Shown: positions 9,037-18,332, counted from the first letter of the stretch. The stretch: DNA of 64,000 nt from Xenophilus azovorans DSM 13620 (GCF_000745855.1 NZ_JQKD01000005.1:124001-188000); one strand, 5' to 3'. Translations and numbers: made by a program. Notes: generated from the letters alone by a model not told the origin.

Positions 9037-9065
9037 AGTCGGTCTGGCTAGTGGCCGCGCGTCGA

Positions 9066-10922
9066 CTACTGCGCGCTGTTCCTCTCCCCAGGGGTGGGAC
9101 TTTCGCGCTTCATGGCTTCGTTGACGAGACTCAGGAAGGGATTGTCTGGGGGCAATTCCTGAAACAGCGCGCCCGGGTCGGCCAGGAGATAGCCATGCAG
9201 GCGCCTCGACTTGCGCGGCCCCGTGACTTCGCAAGTCCAGATGTTCAAGCCGCTGGCCTGCTTGCGGTGCCGGCCCAGCCTCTCGAAGCCTTTCTGCACC
9301 CACTGCCACGCCTCTAGCTTCTCCTGCTTGGCCAGGGCTGCAGCGTGCAGATGCTCCTGCGCATATCGTTGGAAAACACCGGGGCTGACCAAGTAGGCGG
9401 TGCCGGCGACGGTATGTACCAGCGCTTTCGCATCGTTGATGATCAACTTGCGTGCCAGGATGCCCTGACGCAGCCAAGCCATGAAGTGCGCGCCGGAAGG
9501 CTCGGGCCGCGCCTCCGTGGCCGCGGTGTTTGCCGCCAGAGGGGGGGCTGGCGTTGGTGCTGGCGCCGAGGTGGGCTCGCGCTCTGTCTCTTGGGTGGGA
9601 GAGCCGGGCCGTACTGGCGCAGCCTGCGCCACGCCCAGCACATCGAGTAGCGCCATGACGCCACTGTCCGTCGACGGAGCCGACACTGTGCTCGGCGGCG
9701 TTCCCGCCGCGGGCACGACAGGCTGGACATCAGGCGCGACGGGCGTCAGTGGCGGCGACACGCCCTGATCCTCTTGCTCGACCTGCACCTGGCCCGCGAA
9801 CGGCGCTGGTCGCTCAGCCGCCTCCCAGATCAGCGCGGGCGAGAGCTTCAGAAAAGTGAAGCTGTGCGACCAGCCGGCATCGCTCGTGACGGTCGCCTTC
9901 CAGATCGCCTTGCCTTCCGGCGTGGCCAGGGCGATGCCGTGGTCCTGCAGCACATTGAAAACCGCTGTGTTGTTCGCTGGGATGCCGTCGATGCCCTGCG
10001 ACAGCAGGTGGGCGCGCAGCTTGTCCGAGACGGTCTTGCTCACTAGCCAGAGCGTGTCCTGGGTCAGCCAGCCATCCGAGGCACCGGACTGGTTCAGCTT
10101 GAATTCCTCCTTGAGAAGGTAGCGCAGTCCATCGAGCAGCTTGCGTTGAAGGGCATGCTTCGGGGCGGCCATCGCCTTTGCAGGATCTCCGCCGAGTTCC
10201 TGGGCGACCGAAGCCTGATCGGCCTGCACGACCAGTTCGCCGAGCGTGCCGGCGTGCTCGTACTGGCCGGCCAGCACATACAGCAGCGCGGCCCACAGAT
10301 CGGGATAGCCCACCAGCCAGTCGAAGATGTCCTGGTCGAGCACCTGGCGGTACAGCAAGCCTGTTGCCGCGCTGTGCAGTCGGTACTGGCGATCCTCGCG
10401 GTAGCGGAAGCGGTACGGCTGTTGCAGCGGGCCGTGCCAAGGGTGCCATATTGAGCCGTCGGCCAACTCGACATGCAGGTCGACGGCGATCTTGCCGATG
10501 TCGTGCAGCAGCGCTGCATAGGCGACGGCGGCCGTCCAGGCCTCGGATTGCGCCGCCTGGTCCTCGGGGCTGGAGCCGATGGGCAGCAGATGGGACTGCC
10601 GCAGCTTCAGGCTGTAGGCGACGATCTCCAGGCCATGGTCCAGCATGCCGCCCGGGTAGGCGTGGTGGTGGCTCTCGGAGGCGGGAAACTGCTGGACCAG
10701 TTCCGCGTAGCGCCCCAGTGGTGCGCGGTACAGGGTGGCGAACTGTCTGCGCGACAGCGACGTGCGCTGCCAGATGTGTTCCAGCAGCTTCTGCCGACGC
10801 GGCGTGGCCAGCAGAGATGCGGCCGACTCGGGCCGCAGCAGCCCTTTGGGGGGATCGGCTGCGGGTGTTGGCGACGGAGCGGCTGCGACCGAAGTCCGTT
10901 TTCGCTGGAACAGGGAGAGCAT
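9066..10922 (-). CDS. traI: MobH-type relaxase TraI of the ICE
   Basis: 618 residues. The N-terminal TraI_2 domain has the MobH histidine/HD signature: HHH at 85-87 in HHHAYPGGMLDHG, H96, and HD at 140-141 in ALLHDIGKIA. A Pro/Ala-rich linker (about 385-470) leads to a C-terminal domain (HFMAWLRQGILARKLIINDA onward) shared by PFGI-1-class TraI proteins. It should nick oriT and lead the transferred strand. In related elements the integrase often lies beside this gene, but none is present downstream here. Confidence 0.9.
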   Translation of the reverse strand: MLSLFQRKRTSVAAAPSPTPAADPPKGLLRPESAASLLATPRRQKLLEHIWQRTSLSRRQFATLYRAPLGRYAELVQQFPASESHHHAYPGGMLDHGLEIVAYSLKLRQSHLLPIGSSPEDQAAQSEAWTAAVAYAALLHDIGKIAVDLHVELADGSIWHPWHGPLQQPYRFRYREDRQYRLHSAATGLLYRQVLDQDIFDWLVGYPDLWAALLYVLAGQYEHAGTLGELVVQADQASVAQELGGDPAKAMAAPKHALQRKLLDGLRYLLKEEFKLNQSGASDGWLTQDTLWLVSKTVSDKLRAHLLSQGIDGIPANNTAVFNVLQDHGIALATPEGKAIWKATVTSDAGWSHSFTFLKLSPALIWEAAERPAPFAGQVQVEQEDQGVSPPLTPVAPDVQPVVPAAGTPPSTVSAPSTDSGVMALLDVLGVAQAAPVRPGSPTQETEREPTSAPAPTPAPPLAANTAATEARPEPSGAHFMAWLRQGILARKLIINDAKALVHTVAGTAYLVSPGVFQRYAQEHLHAAALAKQEKLEAWQWVQKGFERLGRHRKQASGLNIWTCEVTGPRKSRRLHGYLLADPGALFQELPPDNPFLSLVNEAMKRESPTPGERNSAQ

Positions 10923-11187
10923 GTGGGTGTGCTGGTGGCGGGCCGACCGGGAGGCCTTTTTGCCTTTTCAAGGTAGGGCCTTTCCCCTTGCCATCCATTC
11001 CCTTGCCCAGCCTTTTGCCCTTCAACCATTTGGTATAGCGCTGCCCCGCACGCCGCTCCACCGTCAAAGGGAACTGGGTCGACTCGGATTGGACGGCGAC
11101 CCGGCGCGAGGGCTGGCCCTATGCTGAGCGCATACCGCCGCCCGGCCGGGCGGCAATGGCCTTTGCCGAAGTGAGTCACTCCGCAAG

Positions 11188-11203
11188 TTGTCAAAGTTGA
11201 CAA
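11188..11203. promoter_or_regulatory. Palindromic operator of the RES/Xre toxin-antitoxin operon
   Basis: Perfect palindrome TTGTCAA-AG-TTGACAA. Its right arm contains the -35 hexamer TTGACA of the promoter at 11197-11225, so a bound antitoxin would block RNA polymerase. Autoregulation by the Xre-type antitoxin is the usual arrangement for this toxin class; binding here is inferred. Confidence 0.65.
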
Positions 11204-11225
11204 GTGAGACGTAGGAGACTAAAGT
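11197..11225 (+). promoter_or_regulatory. Sigma-70 promoter of the toxin-antitoxin operon
   Basis: TTGACA (11197-11202), a 17-bp spacer and TAAAGT (11220-11225), close to consensus. The antitoxin ATG at 11260 follows with GGGAG just upstream. Confidence 0.65.
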
Positions 11226-11259
11226 GACTCCTGTCTCAATCTGCCTGTGGGAGATGACC

Positions 11260-11886
11260 ATGCCCAAGACCCTCGGATTCATTGCTGACCATCTGCCGCG
11301 CGTCACGGTGGAGGACGTGCGCCGTTTCGCCGCGACTGTCGAAATCCGGGATGCAGGGGCTTTCGCGGCCGAACTGCAAGCGTTCGTCCACGAGCGGGTG
11401 GAGGCGGTGGAGCTTCCCGCCGGCCTGGAAATGGAAACGGTGGGGCAGACCTTGGCCCGCAAGGCAGCTGCACTGCGCGCCGGTACGCGCTGGGTGCCCG
11501 GCGAAACCGACATCCAGCGCGGCCGCGCCGTCTTGCTGGACGCCTTCGAGCAGCCGCACAACCTGCCGCTGGCCGAGTTCGCCAAGTTGGCCGACAAGTC
11601 GCGCCAGCAGATTTATAAGGACATCATCGCCCGTCGGCTGCTTGCGCTGAACGTGGGGCCGCGTGGCCAGAAGCTGCCCGACTGGCAACTCGATCCTGTG
11701 AAGCAGCAGTTGACGCAGACGGTGCTCCAGGAGGTCGAGGGCATCGACAACTGGACGATCTACCGCGCGCTGTCCGAACCGCTCGAAGGCCTGGGCGGGC
11801 GTTCGCCGGTGGAGGCGGTGACGCCCGGTACGATCGACGACGTGGCCAACGCTGTGTTCAATGTGCTGGGCGTGCACGTGCATTGA
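11260..11886 (+). CDS. Xre/MbcA/ParS-type antitoxin
   Basis: 208 residues. The C-terminal third (about 155-208: TVLQEVEGIDNWTIYRALSE, then GRSPVEAVTPGTIDDVANAVFNVLG) is a ParS/MbcA toxin-binding domain; a central helical segment (ADKSRQQIYKDIIARRLLAL) is a likely DNA-binding helix-turn-helix. It directly precedes a RES-domain toxin, the standard order of these pairs. The start at 11260 fits the GGGAG site; 11254 is an alternative. Confidence 0.85.
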   Translation: MPKTLGFIADHLPRVTVEDVRRFAATVEIRDAGAFAAELQAFVHERVEAVELPAGLEMETVGQTLARKAAALRAGTRWVPGETDIQRGRAVLLDAFEQPHNLPLAEFAKLADKSRQQIYKDIIARRLLALNVGPRGQKLPDWQLDPVKQQLTQTVLQEVEGIDNWTIYRALSEPLEGLGGRSPVEAVTPGTIDDVANAVFNVLGVHVH

Positions 11887-11898
11887 GATGAGGTTGCC

Positions 11899-12531
11899 GT
11901 GAGCATCAAGTTGCCGTCGCTTCCGATCGATGCAGGTGAACTGCTCCAGCACGTGAGCCGCATCGCGTATCGGGGCAGTCCGCTGTACTACGGCCGCGAC
12001 GGCACCAATCGCTACGACGACCCCGAGCAAGCCTACGGCGTGCTTTACCTGGGCCGTGACCTTCCCACAGCGCTGATGGAGTCGGTGTTTCACAAGCACC
12101 AGTGGCTCGTGGACACGAAGCGCTCCATCGCGCTGAACGAAGTCCAGAGCCGGATGGTGCGCGCCGTAGGCGTCCTGGAAGACCTGCGCTTGGCCGATCT
12201 CACGGCACCGGGCGTCATGGCGGGCCGCTTCGGCTTGAATCTGGAGCAGTTGGCCAGTCGGGACTACACGCATACGCAACAGGTGTCTGCTCAGGCGCAT
12301 GCGATGCTCGGAGATGACGGCCTGCCGCTGTTCGACGGGGTGCTCTATCCCTCGCGCAACAACTATCCGGCCGCGAGCATCGCGCTGTTCGAGCGAGCCA
12401 GGGCGAAGATCAGTGTCATCGAGGACATCGACTTGGTTGACCATGTGGACTGGCCGCGTTTCGTTGCCACCTATCGCATCGGCGTGGCACCCGATCCCGG
12501 CCCGGTGGAACCTGATGACGAAGCGTCCTGA
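11899..12531 (+). CDS. RES-domain toxin
   Basis: 210 residues starting at GTG 11899, 12 bp after the antitoxin stop. The RES signature is visible: R25 in AYRGSPLYYG, E61-S62 in ALMESVFHKH and a Ser near residue 150 in GVLYPSRNN. Characterised RES toxins (MbcT and relatives) degrade or ADP-ribosylate using NAD and stop growth until neutralised. On an ICE such a pair favours cells that keep the element. Confidence 0.88.
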   Translation: MSIKLPSLPIDAGELLQHVSRIAYRGSPLYYGRDGTNRYDDPEQAYGVLYLGRDLPTALMESVFHKHQWLVDTKRSIALNEVQSRMVRAVGVLEDLRLADLTAPGVMAGRFGLNLEQLASRDYTHTQQVSAQAHAMLGDDGLPLFDGVLYPSRNNYPAASIALFERARAKISVIEDIDLVDHVDWPRFVATYRIGVAPDPGPVEPDDEAS

Positions 12532-12616
12532 AGCAGCTAGAAAACACGTTGAAGTCACGAGCAGAATGGATTGGAGCAAACTGGAGTAGGCCTTCCTCAT
12601 GTAGCAGGAGACGACC

Positions 12617-12976
12617 ATGAACACGACAACCCGCAGCAGTACCGCACAGCGCCTTGGCCGCTGGCTCGGCCATGGATGGCGCGCTTATCTGCGTGGCGAG
12701 CGCTGGCTTTCGGGCTGGCTTGTTCGGCAGGGCCTGCCGGCGCGTGTTGCTCAAGTACTGCTGTGGGCGATTAAGCTGAGTGTCCTCGGTGGGCTGCTCT
12801 ACTACGCTTTCTGGTTGGCGCTATTGCTGGCGTTCCTGGTCGCAGCGACTCACGGTGATTGGGCAGCCGAGCCAGATCTGCCGGAACCCGAGTGGAGGGA
12901 GGGCCCGGTCGGCTTTGGCCTCTACACATACGACGGGTATCGGATCGATCCGCACGATTTCAGAGATGAGACTTAG
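12617..12976 (+). CDS. DUF3742 membrane protein
   Basis: 119 residues. A basic amphipathic N-terminus (about 1-50) is followed by one or two transmembrane segments (about 52-80, WAIKLSVLGGLLYYAFWLALLLAF) and an acidic tail. This matches the DUF3742 family, known almost only from conjugative elements next to traG. An AGGAG site precedes the ATG. It ends 19 bp from the convergent TraG stop codon. Role unknown, probably inner-membrane. Confidence 0.75.
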   Translation: MNTTTRSSTAQRLGRWLGHGWRAYLRGERWLSGWLVRQGLPARVAQVLLWAIKLSVLGGLLYYAFWLALLLAFLVAATHGDWAAEPDLPEPEWREGPVGFGLYTYDGYRIDPHDFRDET

Positions 12977-12994
12977 CCTTAGATTCGAGGCGGC

Positions 12995-14542
12995 TCACTT
13001 TTTCTTGGCGGGTGCTCCGGCCATCCTCATGGCGCCACCGAATGCCATGTTGCTCGCCTTCCCGCCAGCGGCTTTGGCGTCGCCTGTACCGTTGATCAAA
13101 CCCTGTAGCGAACCTCCAGCGTGAATGCCTGCCCAACCCAGAGCCGCCACCCAGAAGGTGGGCAGCACGATGAACATGGTGCCCATGACGAAGTTGAGTA
13201 GCAGATCGCCAAAAGCGTTGTTCAGCCCCATCACAGGATCGAAATTGCTGTGCGGCCGATTCCATCCCCAGCCCCATCCGTAGAGCGCGTCGAGGATCGT
13301 GGAATCGACCCAGCGAGCCAACTGGAACCAGAAATCGACAAAGAAGAACGAGAACTGGACCACGCTCACGGTTACAAGGGTCTTCAGGTCATAGGTGCCG
13401 ACGACCAGCAGAAGCGGGATACAGATCACGAGCGCCATCTTGAGGAGTGCCATCACCATCGGCACGGCCTGACGCACGACATCCATAGCAGGAAACGCTC
13501 CAATGGCTCCGACCGCAAGCCCCGCATCGCCAGCAGCGCGTGTCACGATGTTCGGCAGTGTCTTGTCGATCTGCCCGCCGTAGTCCGTATAGACCGAACC
13601 CCTGTTGAGCTTCTGCTGCCGCGGCGAGGCGATCGTGCGGATCACCGAGTCATCCACCTCGGCGCGGCTCAGGAACCCGGCCCAGCCCGCCAGCCGCGTG
13701 AGAAGGCTGGGGTCCACCTGACCCAGCAGCCGCGCCCGCAGGCCGTTGCCACCATCGGCCCACCATTGCCTGCAGGTCGGGTAGCCGCCCCCGCTGGCCA
13801 CCTGCGCCAGCCCGGCATCGCGGTTGCTGTCGTAGGGCCAATCGTCGCGTGGCGTGCTGGACCGATAGTTGTCGTAGTAGCCGGCCGTGTCCGTGAAGAA
13901 GCGCGAGCCGATCCACGTCACGTCGTGCATCTGCGCCTCATCAAGTTGAGGGCGCTGCATGAACAGCTTGGCGCGGGCAGGCCCGTAGCAGTCGTGCGTG
14001 AAATCCGCCACATCCTGGGCCAGCACCGGATCGCCGATGCGCGTGGCGTCGATCTCCATGCGCATCTGCCGCAGGTCGGTACCGCACGGGATCGCCGCCA
14101 CCGAGGCGCCCGTGACCGCACGCGACAGAGCGTGCATGAAGCCCCACCAGACCGGCACCTTCGCCGACTGGTTGTTGAGCGTGCTGAAGGACTGCGACCA
14201 TCCCGTGTCGGTGGGCTGCGGCACGCTGACCTGGCACTGCGCCGAGCGCGAACTGTCGTACTGGATGGTGTTCAGATCCACGTCGATGAACGGGATGCCC
14301 GCAAACATCACGACCACGATGGCGACGAAAACCCGGTTCTCGATGCGCGCGGCCGAGAGCACGCCCTTGTTGCCTTCGTCGGCACCCTCCGAGCGGGCCT
14401 TGAGCCATTCCTGCACGATGATCGCCACGAAGGGCAGGGCGAACACGCCGCTGGACACCAGCACTGCCCAGATCCCGTTGTGGACGATCCAGGAGACCAG
14501 CGTCAGGTAGTACTCCAGATAGTCGGTCGTGAACAGCGTCAT
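12995..14542 (-). CDS. traG: TraG-like conjugal transfer membrane protein
   Basis: 515 residues of the TraG N-terminal family. Transmembrane segments are seen at about 12-45, 90-108 and in a cluster around 365-490; the stretch between is predicted periplasmic and Cys-containing. In F-type systems TraG acts in pilus assembly and mating-pair stabilisation. It is shorter than F TraG and ends near the membrane domain, as is normal in this ICE class. It is the last gene of the minus-strand transfer operon before TraI. Confidence 0.85.
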   Translation of the reverse strand: MTLFTTDYLEYYLTLVSWIVHNGIWAVLVSSGVFALPFVAIIVQEWLKARSEGADEGNKGVLSAARIENRVFVAIVVVMFAGIPFIDVDLNTIQYDSSRSAQCQVSVPQPTDTGWSQSFSTLNNQSAKVPVWWGFMHALSRAVTGASVAAIPCGTDLRQMRMEIDATRIGDPVLAQDVADFTHDCYGPARAKLFMQRPQLDEAQMHDVTWIGSRFFTDTAGYYDNYRSSTPRDDWPYDSNRDAGLAQVASGGGYPTCRQWWADGGNGLRARLLGQVDPSLLTRLAGWAGFLSRAEVDDSVIRTIASPRQQKLNRGSVYTDYGGQIDKTLPNIVTRAAGDAGLAVGAIGAFPAMDVVRQAVPMVMALLKMALVICIPLLLVVGTYDLKTLVTVSVVQFSFFFVDFWFQLARWVDSTILDALYGWGWGWNRPHSNFDPVMGLNNAFGDLLLNFVMGTMFIVLPTFWVAALGWAGIHAGGSLQGLINGTGDAKAAGGKASNMAFGGAMRMAGAPAKKK

Positions 14543-14557
14543 GGCCCGAATCTCCCT

Positions 14558-14923
14558 TCAGCCCTGCATCAACAGGCTGGCTTCCAGCGCCACGATGGCG
14601 GCGACACCAGCGATCTCGCTGCGCCCCATGCGGCGCCGCGCCTGCGCGTCGGTCTCGCGCGCCAGCAGCCGCCGTCGCATCCAGACCCAGCCGTAAGCCG
14701 TTGCGCTGTACAGGCACAGCCGCCACACCAGGAAGTAGCCTGACGCGGCCGCCAGCCACCGTTCCCAGCCGGCAACGCTGCCGACCAGGTAGATGCCGGC
14801 GACGTTGGCCGCCAATGCAGCGGCGACGATCAGCGCCGTCCACAGCAGCGCCTTCGCCGCGCGCCGGCAGAACAGCCAGCGTGGCCGCAGCCAGGCCGCA
14901 CGCATCGGGTGCATCAGGTTCAT
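14558..14923 (-). CDS. Conserved ICE membrane protein, unknown
   Basis: 121 residues with two or three transmembrane segments (about 25-50, 55-80 and 100-120) separated by basic stretches. Its ATG overlaps the stop of the preceding gene (ATGA), so translation is coupled. Small membrane proteins in this slot are constant in PFGI-1-class transfer modules. I do not recognise a named family. Confidence 0.65.
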   Translation of the reverse strand: MNLMHPMRAAWLRPRWLFCRRAAKALLWTALIVAAALAANVAGIYLVGSVAGWERWLAAASGYFLVWRLCLYSATAYGWVWMRRRLLARETDAQARRRMGRSEIAGVAAIVALEASLLMQG

Positions 14924-16314
14924 GGCCGGCCTCCCGGATTGCCCTTCTGCAACCGGTCGAGGCGATCGGGCACCGGGTCGCCCTCGTAGATGCCGCGCGA
15001 GCCCGCCGCACGCGTGCCGTGGCGCTGGATGATGGCCATGGGCGAGTTGTTCGCCAGCTCGCGGCGCAGCTCCAGCTCGGTCTTGAGGTTCTGGATCTCG
15101 CGGTCGAGCGCGTCGCTCTCGTGGTTCACTGCCTCGACCGCGAGTTCATTGGCGGCGACGTTGGGCTCCTTCTTGCCCGTCAATAGCGTGCGCTGCAGCA
15201 GCAATGCCTTCTCCAGCACCGACGACAGCGCGACCTCGGATGCCAGGCGGCGCGCCAGCAGGTCCTGGTCCGGCTCGTCGCGCAGCGCCTCGATGACGCC
15301 GCGCGTGATGGGCAGCGAGGTGCTGCCAGCTTCGCGCAGGTTCTCGAACGTCGTGTTGCGGGTGCCGGAGACCAACTCCTGCAAGGCTTGCAGCCTGGCC
15401 TCGTATTCCTCCTGGATCAGCGGCGTGAGCCCGACGCCAGGCACCGTCTGGGTCTTGGTGCAGGAATCGCAGGTGCGCTGCTCCTTCTCGCCCAGGACCC
15501 GCGTGGCCCACTCGACCGCCTGCTGTGGCGACGTCCAGGTCTGGCAGGACAGGCTCGTGCAACTCGCCGGTGCGATGGAGGACGTGTCGGTCACGCCGCG
15601 GCCGTTGACGAGGTTGTAGCCCGCGCGGGTGACGTCGCCGACCACCCGGATGGCCGACTGGCCGGCGCCACCGGCATTGCCGCCGCCCACCCAGGGAACG
15701 CCGTCGTTGCCCCGGCGTGTCTCGGCCTGCTCGATCGCGGACACGGCATCGGTGCTCGACACGGCCTGGCGCAGCGCCATGCCCTCGGCGAGTTGGCTCC
15801 ATCCGAGCTGGCCGCCCGCCATGTCGGCCATCTTCTCGGCCATCGCGCGGCACGTCAGCTTCGAGCGGTCGAAATCGAGCCGCGCCTGCAGCACGCCGTT
15901 GGTCAGCAGGTTGTAGAGACCGGGATCGGCGCGCTGGATGATCAGCGCCGGCAGGGATGCCACGGCGCTGGTCGCGCTCTGGATCACGTTGCTCATGATC
16001 TGCTGGAAGCCCTGAGTGAGGCCGTTGAGCTGGTTGCGCAGCGTGGTCTGGATGCTCATGTCGCCGCAGATCAGGTTGCTGTTCCAGCCCACGCCCACGC
16101 CGATCGAGCGCATGCCGGCCGCGCGGCCCATCGACACCGCACTGCCGCCGCCGATCGAGTACATGACCTCATCGCCGATGACCGGGCCGCTGTTCTGGAA
16201 GCCGACCTGTGCCCACGCCAGGCCGCAGCCCAGGGCGAGCGCGCCGGCCAGCGCCGTCGAACGCAGCAGGCGGCACGCCTTGGCGGAGAGATTTGCAAGT
16301 TCAGGACGTTTCAT
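14920..16314 (-). CDS. ICE protein of the TIGR03755 (PFL_4711) family
   Basis: 464 residues from ATG 16314, chosen because it gives a proper signal peptide (LRSTALAGALALGCGLAWAQ, about 13-32). The mature part contains Cys residues spaced like secreted disulfide proteins (CTSLSCQTW, CDSC) and a C-terminal coiled segment. It is the counterpart of the periplasmic TraH-like component in F-type systems and should act in the envelope with the TIGR03756 protein encoded just upstream. Confidence 0.8.
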   Translation of the reverse strand: MKRPELANLSAKACRLLRSTALAGALALGCGLAWAQVGFQNSGPVIGDEVMYSIGGGSAVSMGRAAGMRSIGVGVGWNSNLICGDMSIQTTLRNQLNGLTQGFQQIMSNVIQSATSAVASLPALIIQRADPGLYNLLTNGVLQARLDFDRSKLTCRAMAEKMADMAGGQLGWSQLAEGMALRQAVSSTDAVSAIEQAETRRGNDGVPWVGGGNAGGAGQSAIRVVGDVTRAGYNLVNGRGVTDTSSIAPASCTSLSCQTWTSPQQAVEWATRVLGEKEQRTCDSCTKTQTVPGVGLTPLIQEEYEARLQALQELVSGTRNTTFENLREAGSTSLPITRGVIEALRDEPDQDLLARRLASEVALSSVLEKALLLQRTLLTGKKEPNVAANELAVEAVNHESDALDREIQNLKTELELRRELANNSPMAIIQRHGTRAAGSRGIYEGDPVPDRLDRLQKGNPGGRP

Positions 16315-16324
16315 CGCCGTGCCC

Positions 16325-17275
16325 TCAGTTGAAATCGACGCTGCCGAGGAACACCTGCCCACGGCGTTCGCAGCACGCGTAGGGCCGCCACAGCGCCCAG
16401 GCGTAGTCGCCTTGCTGTGCCTGCGTCAGGAAGCCGCTGCGCGGGAAGACCGTGCAGGACGAGGACAGGACGGGCGTGAGTTCCTGCCACTTGCCGGTCG
16501 TGGCATCGCCCTCCATCAGCGCGCCGGCCGGCCAGTAGCCGTCGCGAGAGTTGGCGAGCAGCGGTTGATAGACGTGGATCTGCCCGCGGCGCGTGACGAC
16601 ATCGCCCGCGCGCTGGGCCACCACGGCACCGGCCTTGTGGTCGTCGGTCTGGTGCAGGAACCCACCGCGGGGATACACGTTGCCCCAGAGGTTCAAGGTC
16701 GAGCGCGCGCCGACCTCGCGCAGGCCCGGGATCAGCGCTTCCGGATACGCCATCTCGGGCACGTTGTAGCGCCAGGCCAGCGTGTCCAGGGTACTGAGCA
16801 GATACGGCATGAATGCTGTGCCTGCGCCCTCGCAGAAGTAGCCCGACGACGAGATGAACTGGTTGAACACCTCGACACCGGGATGGCCGATGACGTCGGC
16901 GTTCTTGAATTTCGCGAGATTGTTCTCGTGGTCTTCGTTGGTGGTGCCGTCGCCGCCGGCCTGGGCCGACGGGTTGGGCGTGCTCATGGCACGCACTTCG
17001 ACCCAGGGGTTCTCGCCGGTGTTGCTGTAGCTGGAGACGACCGCATCGGGCACGTAATGGCGCACCTTGACGGACGTGCGCACCCTGCAGCCGGACCAAC
17101 TGCAGTAGAGCCAGTAGCAGATGCCCACCACCCGGTACTCCAGGCAGTCCGGCGACATGACGGAGGACACGATGGTGGCGGTGTTCAAGGCGTAGCTGCC
17201 CGTGGCGCTGATCAGCAGCAGCGAGGCCACGGCAACGCGCAGGCGGCGCAGCAGGTCGAATGGACGGCGGATCAC
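16325..17275 (-). CDS. ICE protein of the TIGR03756 (PFL_4710) family, TraU-like
   Basis: 316 residues. A GTG start at 17275 is supported by a GTGA overlap with the upstream stop and by the signal peptide that follows it (RLRVAVASLLLISATGSYAL). The mature region is rich in Cys (CLEYRVVGICYWLYCSWSGC), as in TraU of F-like systems, and probably relies on the DsbA-like protein encoded upstream. Periplasmic, part of pilus assembly or channel formation. Confidence 0.82.
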   Translation of the reverse strand: MIRRPFDLLRRLRVAVASLLLISATGSYALNTATIVSSVMSPDCLEYRVVGICYWLYCSWSGCRVRTSVKVRHYVPDAVVSSYSNTGENPWVEVRAMSTPNPSAQAGGDGTTNEDHENNLAKFKNADVIGHPGVEVFNQFISSSGYFCEGAGTAFMPYLLSTLDTLAWRYNVPEMAYPEALIPGLREVGARSTLNLWGNVYPRGGFLHQTDDHKAGAVVAQRAGDVVTRRGQIHVYQPLLANSRDGYWPAGALMEGDATTGKWQELTPVLSSSCTVFPRSGFLTQAQQGDYAWALWRPYACCERRGQVFLGSVDFN

Positions 17276-17715
17276 GGTTGCGCCCTCCGATGCCGCTCGA
17301 TGCGGGCTACGGCCAGGGCCACGTCCGGCTCGCCATAGACCACATAGCGCTGGTCCACCACGACGGCTGGGATGCTGGTGATACCCAGGCTCCATGCGTC
17401 GGTGATGCCCTGGTAGGCCATCTGCAGGCGGCGTTGGAGGGTCGGCCCTCCCGCCTGGAGACGCTGGCGCACGATGGACTGGGCCTCTTGCGGATCACGG
17501 GGCAAGCCCGCCGACAGTTCCGCCTCGATGCGCCGGGCGGCATCCAGTTCGATCGTGCGCGTGGGGAGGCGTTTCCCTTGCAGCGGCCGTGTGGAGTCGG
17601 TGATGAACCAGACCTCCTGGGCCACGCAAGTGGCCGACCACAGCAGAGTTGCCATGAGCGCCAATGTGGGCCTGCACAAACGCTGGCGCGGGGATGTGGG
17701 CGTGGAAAAGGACAT
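17272..17715 (-). CDS. ICE protein of the TIGR03757 (PFL_4709) family
   Basis: 147 residues from ATG 17715, with a signal peptide (about 1-32, ending SATCVAQ). The mature part keeps the family pattern EVWFITDSTRP and, near the end, a stretch like IPAVVVDQRYVVYGEPDVALA that recalls a thioredoxin-fold TrbC-like protein. It is the first gene of the sub-operon 17715-12995, behind the HU/Xre insertion. Confidence 0.78.
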   Translation of the reverse strand: MSFSTPTSPRQRLCRPTLALMATLLWSATCVAQEVWFITDSTRPLQGKRLPTRTIELDAARRIEAELSAGLPRDPQEAQSIVRQRLQAGGPTLQRRLQMAYQGITDAWSLGITSIPAVVVDQRYVVYGEPDVALAVARIERHRRAQP

Positions 17716-17920
17716 GATGGGGGACCCAAAGAGGGATGACCCCGTTAGTCCAAACCAAAGCGCTGCCGCGGGCCACGAACAATGCGCAGCGTGGCGTGCC
17801 CCTATTGGTGCAGGTGAGGCCGTGCCACTCGGCAGCGAAACCGGCACATGCGCTGCTGGATGGGCACGGTCGGGCATCGGATATAAACCAGGGATCGCAA
17901 CCTCAACCCATACCTTCGAT

Positions 17921-18232
17921 ATGAATCGCGTCCAACTCGTTGAAATCCTCGCTGCCAAGAACGACCTGTCCAAGGCTGCTGCCAACGCCGTCCTCGAGAC
18001 CTTGATCGACACTGTCCAGACGGCCGTGAAGAAAGGCGATGCCGTTCAACTGGTTGGCTTCGGCACCTTCAAATCCGCCAAGCGCGCCGCGCGCACGGGC
18101 AAGAACCCCGCCACCGGCGCGGCCCTGAAGATCCCCGCATCGACCGTGCCGAAGTTCGTGCCGGGCGCCAAGTTCAAGGCCGTGGTCGATCCCAAGGCGG
18201 CCAAGCGCAAGGCGGAAAAGACTGGCAAGTAG
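17921..18232 (+). CDS. HU-family nucleoid protein
   Basis: 103 residues, a full HU fold: N-terminal helices (MNRVQLVEILAAKNDLSKAA), the beta-arm signature VGFGTFKSAKRAARTGKNPA and a Lys/Ala-rich C-terminal tail. HU proteins bend DNA and help form nucleoprotein complexes. It lies on the opposite strand in the middle of the transfer genes, together with an Xre gene. TATAAA at about 17882 may belong to its promoter. Confidence 0.92.
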   Translation: MNRVQLVEILAAKNDLSKAAANAVLETLIDTVQTAVKKGDAVQLVGFGTFKSAKRAARTGKNPATGAALKIPASTVPKFVPGAKFKAVVDPKAAKRKAEKTGK

Positions 18233-18332
18233 TCCTGACTGCCTGGGCAGGTGCCGCTGCTGCAAAGGGCCAGCCCGCATTGGCTTCTTCGACTGATCTC
18301 CATCCAATCCACCGGCGACGGTGCCACCGACC

